Both the position numbers and the translations under genes were made by a program. This document shows positions 1 through 5,312 of a stretch of 13,470 bases of DNA, piece after piece. A model generated the notes under the pieces. The model did no database searches, was not told the DNA's origin, and saw only the letters and a program-made list of their open reading frames with translations. Source of the DNA: Pyrodictium delaneyi (GTDB lineage: Archaea; Thermoproteota; Thermoprotei_A; Sulfolobales; Pyrodictiaceae); contig DQVR01000027.1 of NCBI GenBank assembly GCA_015661645.1, positions 1-13,470 on the forward strand, written 5' to 3'. Positions within the stretch are counted from its first letter, which is position 1, and each line of letters opens with the position of its first letter.

Positions 1-2
1 CG

Positions 3-653
3 GAGCAAACACAACGTGTATACATCGTATCATGTGGAGGTTCTCTCTACGAAGTTCCAAGCTTCGGCGAGGCAGTGCTAATAGTCGCCTCGAAGTGCCG
101 GTCAGGAGCAACGATCTATAGGGCTACTCGTGTCCTTTATCTTACGGACGAAGAGGTAAACGATTTACAACAAAAAATCCTTAGCGGGAATCAAGCTAGC
201 GTCGGTGCTGATAAACAGCAGCAAGTCGAGGCGACTACTAGAAGCAGGAAGGCCGAGGCCAAGTCGGAATACGCGGTGGTATTCGACCAGATGTACAAGG
301 GGTTCGCCGACATACTCGCCCGTGAGATAACATCGTCCTCGTTAGAGTTCCACGAGATACTGGGGAGAGGTATCTCTGAGCCTCTTAAGGCTGGTGAGAG
401 GGTCTATAGGCAGCCAGCCAGGGATGACTATGATATATTGAAGCTTCTTGAGACTCTCGCAAACCGGTATAAAGGCGGCGTCCTATTCTTCACAGGCGAC
501 AAGAAGCTTGCAAACCAGGCAAGACTAGTGCCGGGCGTTCATGTAGAGTATATGCCTCCAGGCGAGGTAGCAGGTAAAGAAATAGCTCTAAAGCTAATGG
601 CACAGCGTATAACGAACTGGATAAATAGAGGCATGGAAAGCAAGAAGGCTTGA
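3..653 (+). CDS. PIN-domain-like protein, 5' end outside window
   Basis: The frame is open from position 3 to the TGA at 651-653. A GTG at 75 could serve as a start, but the upstream codons read as ordinary protein (YIVSCGGSLYEV, then SFGEAVLIVAS), so I infer the gene begins left of the window. The C-terminal part has DDYDILKLLETLANRY followed by VLFFTGDKKLANQARL about 15 residues later. An acidic helix followed by a strand ending in TGDxxLA is the usual layout of the third and fourth acidic positions of PIN-type ribonucleases. The first acidic residues of such a fold would lie upstream of, or near, the window edge. A charged, Gln-rich linker (about 35-65 residues after the GTG) separates the two halves. 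PIN proteins cut RNA in toxin-antitoxin pairs or in RNA processing; the sequence does not say which applies. No antitoxin-like gene is visible downstream. The PIN assignment is a motif call only. Confidence 0.6.
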   Translation, partial: EQTQRVYIVSCGGSLYEVPSFGEAVLIVASKCRSGATIYRATRVLYLTDEEVNDLQQKILSGNQASVGADKQQQVEATTRSRKAEAKSEYAVVFDQMYKGFADILAREITSSSLEFHEILGRGISEPLKAGERVYRQPARDDYDILKLLETLANRYKGGVLFFTGDKKLANQARLVPGVHVEYMPPGEVAGKEIALKLMAQRITNWINRGMESKKA

Positions 654-711
654 TATAGCCTCATACTGTACGGTCTGCAGTTTGTTCAAACATGCTTCTA
701 GCCGAGTATAT

Positions 712-776
712 GCAGATGATGATACACCCCGATTGGGGTGAGGGTGTCGATGACCGTAGGGTAGGTTGCTGACTCT
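712..776 (+). ncRNA. C/D box guide sRNA, probable 16S rRNA 2'-O-methylation guide
   Basis: Seen in sequence: a perfect C box ATGATGA (716-722), a C'-like box CGATGA (748-753, one change from TGATGA) and a D box CTGA (769-772), in a roughly 65-base span. A weak D' box GTGA (738-741) lies 5-6 bases before C'. The D guide just upstream of CTGA (TAGGGTAGGTT, 757-767) is the reverse complement of AACCTACCCTA. Archaeal 16S rRNA carries a conserved GGCTAACCTACCCT motif in its 5' domain, so about ten contiguous pairs are expected. The N+5 rule would place the methyl group on the second C of AACC. Such RNAs assemble with L7Ae, Nop5 and fibrillarin. The first guide interval (723-737) contains most of a self-complementary CACCCC-GATT-GGGGTG hairpin and I cannot assign it a target. 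Both guide intervals are about 15 bases, slightly long for archaea. The flanking terminal stem is weak, so the ends are approximate. Confidence 0.6.
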
Positions 777-831
777 AAAGCCCTAGACGCGTCTCGCAGC
801 TCTATAGCACTTATGAACTGGTGTAGACGCC

Positions 832-1512
832 ATGGACTACACTGTTAGCGATGCCAACTGTAGTAACCTCGTTCGAGAATTTATAAAAATGCTTGCATCG
901 CGCGTTAAACACGATATAGAGTCTGGAAAACCGTGTCTCATGCTTGTAGATGTGGTTAAATTAGCTTCAGAGTTCATAGAAAAACACGGTTCATGCAATA
1001 CGCCGCAGGGCTCAGCCTACCTGGTGTTCCTTTCCGGCCAACTAGACTCTCTCAACAAGATTGTCTTCGATAAATCAATGGAGGCTATGTCCGCTCATCT
1101 AGAAAATATTGCAGAAGAAGTATACTCCATACTTTCAATAATGCTGACAAGATACGCGCTACACGAAATTAATCTGATAAACAATGTAGCTGCGATACTA
1201 CGTAGCGAGATGAACCTGAACAGTGAACGTGCGATACGCCTACTAAGTATTGTTGAGCCTTTCATCTTCGCGGCAATAGCTAGGTACCTAGCCATTGTAT
1301 ATCTAGTCTCTGTTACACCGAGCGAGCACCTTCCTCATATGACTGTTTCTCTTGAAAGAGTGGTTTCGGGCTATATGACTGAGGAGGAACGGGCATTTAC
1401 CGCTATAAAGTTTTATGTAAACATGATAGCTGCGCAAGCTAATCCGGCAAGCGGTGGCAGCGATGCCGGAGAAGCCTCAGAGGGTAATAGAGGATATCCT
1501 GCGGAGACCTGA
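832..1512 (+). CDS. Hypothetical helical protein, 226 aa
   Basis: ATG start at 832 with a GGTG weakly resembling a ribosome binding site about nine bases upstream. I do not recognise the family. The protein looks almost wholly alpha-helical: amphipathic stretches at residues 10-50, 75-125 and 170-200, and a hydrophobic stretch at about 141-161 (VEPFIFAAIARYLAIVYLVSV). That stretch could be a single membrane helix or a buried core helix; one Arg sits inside it. There is no signal peptide and no Cys/His cluster. The last 25 residues (from about 202) are Gly/Ser/Ala/Glu-rich and probably disordered. This tail is the part encoded in the region that overlaps the next gene, so its composition may be constrained by the other frame. 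Codon use matches the neighbours. The guide RNA lies just upstream. It is likely co-transcribed with the 82-residue gene that overlaps its end. Confidence 0.7.
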   Translation: MDYTVSDANCSNLVREFIKMLASRVKHDIESGKPCLMLVDVVKLASEFIEKHGSCNTPQGSAYLVFLSGQLDSLNKIVFDKSMEAMSAHLENIAEEVYSILSIMLTRYALHEINLINNVAAILRSEMNLNSERAIRLLSIVEPFIFAAIARYLAIVYLVSVTPSEHLPHMTVSLERVVSGYMTEEERAFTAIKFYVNMIAAQANPASGGSDAGEASEGNRGYPAET

Positions 1513-1711
1513 TCCTACAGGCTACTATGTGATAGTACTCCGCCGGGATGACGGGCGAGCGAACATCGTCGATGCTATTCTCGAGAAATACCGGGGCAAA
1601 GTGGTAGAGGAGACGCTAGGAGACATTATCGTCATCCGCACAAAGTCTAGGAGGATTGCACGGGATATAGCGCGACTTGCACTAGAGTTGGGAGTCTTAG
1701 AAACTAAGTAA
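1463..1711 (+). CDS. Small hypothetical alpha/beta protein, 82 aa
   Basis: I chose the ATG at 1463 because a GGTGG at 1453-1457 sits five bases upstream as a plausible ribosome binding site. A GTG at 1454 would add three residues. Either way the gene overlaps the 3' end of the preceding gene by about 50 bases in another frame, suggesting translational coupling. The product is small and charged: an N-terminal basic helix (PEKPQRVIEDILRR), a strand (GYYVIVLRR), a helix (ANIVDAILEKY), a strand pair (KVVEETLGDIIVIRT) and a C-terminal helix rich in Arg and Leu. The alternation suggests a compact ferredoxin-like beta-alpha-beta fold. I recognise no catalytic or metal-binding motif. It is a hypothetical protein; an ACT-like or nucleic-acid-binding role would be a guess. 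It ends 65 bases from the convergent TATA-binding protein gene. Confidence 0.65.
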   Translation: MPEKPQRVIEDILRRPDPTGYYVIVLRRDDGRANIVDAILEKYRGKVVEETLGDIIVIRTKSRRIARDIARLALELGVLETK

Positions 1712-1776
1712 ATAGACGCACAATGTACTCAAACAAACGAGAAATTGGCGCCCAGCCTAGTATTCCTCCCAGCCGC

Positions 1777-2376
1777 TTAACAAGGTCTTATTGCTCTTAG
1801 CTTCTTCAGTTCCTCATATATTTTGTTAACTGCCTCATATACCTCCTCCTCACGCTTAGCTCCCGTTATCACCATCTTCCCGGAGCTAAATATCAATAGA
1901 ACTACACGAGGCTCATCCATGCGGTGTATGAGGCCGGGGAACTGTTCAGGCTCGTACATGCTGTTCTCTAGTGTTAGCGCTGCACGCTCTAGGTCTACAC
2001 AGACATTCAGATTAGCTGATGCTACTATGTTCTGGATCTGGACTTTAGGCCTTCCATAGATCTGTATACCATGCTTCTTTAGGTTCCGCACGATCTTCTT
2101 TACGGCCTCTATTAGGTCGTGTGTGCTCTTAGCTCCAGTTACAACCATTTTTCCTGACTTGAATATCAGTGCCGTGACCTTCGGCGAGTCAAGCCTGTAG
2201 ACCAGGCCAGGAAACTGTTCTGGATTATACTCCACAGTCAGTATACTCCGCTCTATCATGCGGAGATCGAGCGTCTGGTCGAGCGACACAGTAGCTACTA
2301 TGTTCTCTATATTCGCTGTAGGCTTGGGTTCTAGAGAAGCATCATCCTGCCTCTGCTGTGTGGCAGAAGACTTCAC
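1777..2376 (-). CDS. tbp: TATA-box-binding protein
   Basis: This is the general transcription factor that binds and bends the TATA box and, with TFB, recruits archaeal RNA polymerase. The two-fold repeat is plain. Residues about 21-104 and 111-193 each begin with an I-x-N-I-V-A strand (IENIVAT, IQNIVAS). Each then has a YxPEQFPGLxxR block (residues 50-61 and 141-152), a strand ending in an IFxSGKMVxTGAK block (71-83 and 162-174), and a long C-terminal helix. The length of 199 residues is slightly above the usual 180-190 because of a 20-residue polar N-terminal extension (KSSATQQRQ, then DDASLEPKP). The C-terminus lacks the acidic tail of several archaeal homologues. The start is GTG at 2376; I see no ribosome binding site directly upstream, while a TATA-like element lies about 28 bases upstream, which fits a leaderless mRNA. 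Confidence 0.97.
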   Translation of the reverse strand: MKSSATQQRQDDASLEPKPTANIENIVATVSLDQTLDLRMIERSILTVEYNPEQFPGLVYRLDSPKVTALIFKSGKMVVTGAKSTHDLIEAVKKIVRNLKKHGIQIYGRPKVQIQNIVASANLNVCVDLERAALTLENSMYEPEQFPGLIHRMDEPRVVLLIFSSGKMVITGAKREEEVYEAVNKIYEELKKLRAIRPC

Positions 2377-2387
2377 CCTAGCACACC

Positions 2388-2396
2388 CTTTTAAAC
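2388..2396 (+). promoter_or_regulatory. Possible plus-strand TATA box driving the structured gap
   Basis: CTTTTAAAC on the plus strand would place a start near 2418, just before the first inverted-repeat arm (CTGCCC at 2423). Other AT-rich candidates nearby (TATAAAAAAT from 2401, TTTAAAG from 2415) would start further in, near 2430-2442. The same AT-rich patch probably also serves tbp in the other direction. This is a weak call made from position and composition only. Confidence 0.3.
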
Positions 2397-2400
2397 CGGC

Positions 2401-2420
2401 TATAAAAAATCCTATTTAAA
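2401..2420 (-). promoter_or_regulatory. Probable tbp promoter (TATA element)
   Basis: Read on the minus strand, TTTTTATA (2408-2401) is centred about 28 bases before the tbp GTG at 2376, the distance expected from TATA box to transcription start when the mRNA begins at or next to the start codon. A second AT-rich element, TTTAAATAGG, lies just upstream (about 2421-2412). The absence of a Shine-Dalgarno motif supports leaderless initiation. A TBP gene controlled by its own product is expected in archaea but is not demonstrated here. Confidence 0.5.
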
Positions 2421-2695
2421 GCCTGCCCAGCAGTGTATACCCTCTAGGGGATGGAGAAGCGGGCAGTCTAGGACACCACAATCGGAAAGGATGACTGGCC
2501 TAGTCTCACGCCGACCCCCATCCTTCTATCAGCTACTTGGGAGCCGAGGCTTCTCGCCATATTCCTGAACGCGGCTGAAATAAGGGGACCACGGGTCAGC
2601 TTTTCTATGGGCCCCGGGAGGGCCGTAGCCGGCCTGGTACCTTCCCTAGCCGCTGCGGCCTACAACAGCCCCATCCCGGGGCCCGTTCCTACGAT
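2420..2695 (+). ncRNA. Candidate structured non-coding RNA, family unknown
   Basis: No convincing reading frame crosses this gap, yet it is GC-rich and dense in complementary segments. The strongest is GGGCCCCGGGA (2609-2619) with TCCCGGGGCCC (2674-2684), 11 uninterrupted pairs. It encloses further stems, GTAG/CTAC (2625-2628 with 2660-2663) and GCCG-CTG-CGGC (2649-2659). Others are AAGGATG (2487-2493) with CATCCTT (2519-2525), CTGCCC (2423-2428) with GGGCAG (2461-2466), and GCTGA (2574-2578) with TCAGC (2596-2600). The size of about 280 bases is in the range of crenarchaeal RNase P RNA or SRP RNA. I could not find the SRP helix-8 GGAAG/GAGCA signature on either strand, nor a clean RNase P GAGGAAAGUC core. 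Strand is uncertain: plus is preferred because AT-rich promoter-like sequence lies directly upstream on that side. Confidence 0.4.
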
Positions 2696-2701
2696 GTATT
2701 A

Positions 2702-4324
2702 CTACACTGCCATCGCGGTTCTCTTCACTGGTAATCGTCTATAGATTAATGCCTCCTTAGCTACCCTTGCAGGGTCGTTCAACACTACATGGATATGTCT
2801 TATCAAGTCTACAGCATTCATCGACTCACCGTACTTCTTATAGGCTAGTGCGCCAGCAGCCCCGTTGATATAGGCTGCTACACACGCCGCGTCAAAGGGC
2901 TTCAAGCCCTTAGCAAGTAGCGCTCCAGTTATCCCCGCTAACGTGTCTCCGGTGCCACCAGCGCTCATAGCAGGAGCGCCGGTTTTGTTTAGGCGGGCAC
3001 GGGCGCCGTCTGTTATCACGTCTATAGGGCCTTTGAGTATTATCGTCACGTTGCTGTGTAGCCTAGCCTGCTGGACGGCGTCCATGATGCGGGCTGGCAG
3101 CTCCTCAATGGATGCTGGCTTTACGCCAAATACCTTGTGGAATTCAGCCTCGTGCGGGGTTAGCACCATGTTGTGTCTTATTAGCTCTCTATCGTCTGAG
3201 ACTATCTTTAGCGCGTCGGCATCCAAGACTACGGGCTTATCCTTGGGTATACGTGCTAGTAGCTCTTTTACGGCTTTCTGTGTATCACGGTTTAGGCCTA
3301 GCCCCATACCTATGACTATCGAGTCTACACGCTCTGCTACGCGGAGTATCGTATCGACGTGGCCTGGGCTTAGCCGTGGTGCGTCTTTTAGCTCTACCGG
3401 TATGAGTATCGGATGTTTCGAGGCAGCTGTTATCACCTTGCTCGGAGCCGCTATGTATACGAGGTCGACCCCAATGCGTTGTGCCGCGAGCGCTGATATT
3501 ATCGGCGCGCCTATGAAGTCCTCGGAGCCTCCTATTACCAGTACGCGGCCTGCCTGGCCCTTATGGGTGTGCCAGCTTCTTCTCGGCACCCGGTAGAGTA
3601 CATCGCCGGGGCCTACATAGACCTCTGCCTCCGGGGGGGCACCTATGCTCGCTACGATAAGCTCGCCTACCAGGTCGGGGCGCTTAAGAAGACCAGGCTT
3701 TGGCTTGTGGAACGTAACTGTTACATCAGCTTTGACGCAGGGGCCTGGAGTTTCGCCCGTGTCAGCATTCAGCCCGGAGGGGACATCAACGGCTATCTTT
3801 AACGCATCTGCGCTATTTATGGCGTCTATGGCTTCGGCGTAAGGACTTCGGGGTGCACCTTTAAGCCCCGTACCCAGCAGGGCGTCGACAACTGCATCGT
3901 ACCCATGCAGGTCTATATCGCATGGACTACGGACCACACGGAGCCCCATAGTTGTGTCCATCAGTTCTACTGCCTCGTACATCGCTCTCGCCTCTGGACT
4001 TCGTATTTCACTCGGCTTGGCGAGAAGCACGACGTCTACGCTGTACCCCATGTATGCTATATGCCTCGCCGCTGCTAGTCCATCGCCACCATTACCACCT
4101 GGCCCTGCCAGTACTGCTATTCTTGATCCTCTCTCTGCACGCTTAGCTAGCTCCTCTGCAACACTCCGGCCCGCATTTTCCATTAGCTGCAGACGGCTCA
4201 CACCTAGGGCTTCCGAGTTTGCATCGATTACAGAGACGTCAACAGAGGTTATGTGACTGCCTAGGCCTATCTGCACTCGCTCTTCAGACTGCATTAGGCT
4301 CTCCCTGCTAGCTGTTAGCTTCAT
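2702..4324 (-). CDS. nnr: Bifunctional NAD(P)H-hydrate epimerase / ADP-dependent dehydratase
   Basis: This enzyme repairs NADHX and NADPHX, the hydrated forms that arise faster at high temperature. The N-terminal half epimerises them and the C-terminal half dehydrates them with ADP. The N-terminal YjeF_N domain (about 25-235) shows LMENAGR (47-53), the nucleotide-binding loop GPGGNGGDG (74-82) and VDVPSGLNADTG (179-190). The C-terminal ribokinase-like domain (about 250-525) shows VIGGSEDFIGAP (263-274), VLDADAL (366-372), LTPHEAEF (388-395) and the catalytic AGGTGDTLAG (455-464, Asp460). The full length of 540 residues fits the fused form. The ATG at 4324 gives the longest frame, but an internal ATG at 4294 is preceded by GGGAGAG at a good distance and would remove ten poorly conserved residues. 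It may well be the true start. The gene is divergent from NAD synthetase. Confidence 0.95.
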   Translation of the reverse strand: MKLTASRESLMQSEERVQIGLGSHITSVDVSVIDANSEALGVSRLQLMENAGRSVAEELAKRAERGSRIAVLAGPGGNGGDGLAAARHIAYMGYSVDVVLLAKPSEIRSPEARAMYEAVELMDTTMGLRVVRSPCDIDLHGYDAVVDALLGTGLKGAPRSPYAEAIDAINSADALKIAVDVPSGLNADTGETPGPCVKADVTVTFHKPKPGLLKRPDLVGELIVASIGAPPEAEVYVGPGDVLYRVPRRSWHTHKGQAGRVLVIGGSEDFIGAPIISALAAQRIGVDLVYIAAPSKVITAASKHPILIPVELKDAPRLSPGHVDTILRVAERVDSIVIGMGLGLNRDTQKAVKELLARIPKDKPVVLDADALKIVSDDRELIRHNMVLTPHEAEFHKVFGVKPASIEELPARIMDAVQQARLHSNVTIILKGPIDVITDGARARLNKTGAPAMSAGGTGDTLAGITGALLAKGLKPFDAACVAAYINGAAGALAYKKYGESMNAVDLIRHIHVVLNDPARVAKEALIYRRLPVKRTAMAV

Positions 4325-4472
4325 GCCGAGATAAACCCGATCTATCCGGCACGCGTCTCCTTACTCTGCAAGCCTCCTTCCTCACCACGCTTACTATTGC
4401 TTGGCAACGTTTTGCGTAAAGCCTTGCACGCTAGCACAGCATTCTGGAGGCTAGTGGATAGAGGCCGGTATC

Positions 4473-5312
4473 ATGGGCCGAAGGCGTATAACTCTCGAAG
4501 ATGTAGTGAGCCTAGACTATAGCGGTGTAACAGCAGCACTGGAATCGTTCATACAGGGCATCGTCGAGAACGCTGGCGCCAGTGGTGTCGTGGTTGGCGT
4601 TAGTGGTGGCGTCGACTCGGCCACGACGCTTGCGCTTTCGGTGAGAGCGCTCGGCCCTGACCGGGTGCTGGCTCTTATAATGCCTGATAGCGATGTTACT
4701 CCTGCCTATGACGTTGAGGATGCTAAGAGGCTCGTGGAGATATTTGGCGTAGAGTATAAGCTCGTTGACATAAAACCTATCGTGAGGAGTTTTGTTGCAG
4801 CGATAGCGACTGAGCCTGATAGGAGGAGCCTAGGCAATCTCAGAGCACGTGTACGTATGGCGCTGCTCTACTTGCATGCAAACATGCACAGCCTGCTAGT
4901 AGCTGGCACGGGTGATCGCAGTGAGATACTCATCGGCTATTTCACCAAGTACGGTGACGGTGCCGTAGACTTTCTACCCATAGGCTCTCTGTACAAGTCG
5001 CAGGTAAGGAGGCTGGCTCTATACCTCGGCGTGCCAGAGGGTATAGCGTTAAAGCCTAGCAGCCCGCGCCTATGGCCTGGCCATTTAGCCGAGGACGAAC
5101 TAGGCATGAAGTACGATGAGGTAGACCTGGCCCTTTATGCGTTATTCGATCTGGGGCTAAGTGTTGACGATGCAGCGGAGGCTACGGGGCTGCCCAGAGA
5201 GAAGGTAGAGAAGGTTCTAAAGATGCACCAAGCTACCGAGCATAAGAGGAAGATGCCCCCAGCGCCGGACCCTCGTGAGACTGTTTGGAAGTTCCGGAGA
5301 AACGCTGCCTAG
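4473..5312 (+). CDS. nadE: NH3-dependent NAD+ synthetase
   Basis: It catalyses the last step of NAD synthesis, amidating nicotinic-acid adenine dinucleotide with ammonia and ATP. The P-loop-like ATP pyrophosphatase motif SGGVDS is at residues 44-49. Family blocks follow: GNLRARVRMALLY (121-133), GTGDRSEILIGYFTKYGDG (145-163), a deamido-NAD contact region, and KPSSPRLWPG...EDELG (194-211). At 279 residues it has no glutaminase (nitrilase) domain, so it is the ammonia-dependent form. The ATG at 4473 has GAGG eight bases upstream. The gene is divergent from the NAD(P)HX repair enzyme, 148 bases away, so the pair forms a small NAD supply and repair cluster. Its stop codon overlaps the stop of the convergent reverse gyrase gene within CTAG at 5309-5312. 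Confidence 0.96.
   Translation: MGRRRITLEDVVSLDYSGVTAALESFIQGIVENAGASGVVVGVSGGVDSATTLALSVRALGPDRVLALIMPDSDVTPAYDVEDAKRLVEIFGVEYKLVDIKPIVRSFVAAIATEPDRRSLGNLRARVRMALLYLHANMHSLLVAGTGDRSEILIGYFTKYGDGAVDFLPIGSLYKSQVRRLALYLGVPEGIALKPSSPRLWPGHLAEDELGMKYDEVDLALYALFDLGLSVDDAAEATGLPREKVEKVLKMHQATEHKRKMPPAPDPRETVWKFRRNAA

Noticed and set aside
2420..2700. SRP (7S) RNA identification for the structured gap
   Set aside because: The strongly conserved helix-8 GGAAG and GAGCA loop motifs were not found on either strand; CGGAAAGGATGACTGG at 2483-2498 only vaguely resembles it.
2420..2700. RNase P RNA identification for the structured gap
   Set aside because: GGGAAGGTACC on the minus strand loosely recalls the GAGGAAAGUC core, but the distal conserved strand is not convincing, so no family was assigned.
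2943..3596. 217-codon plus-strand ORF inside nnr
   Set aside because: It is antisense to a fully conserved enzyme; the Ser/Thr/Ala-rich translation is typical of a mirror frame.
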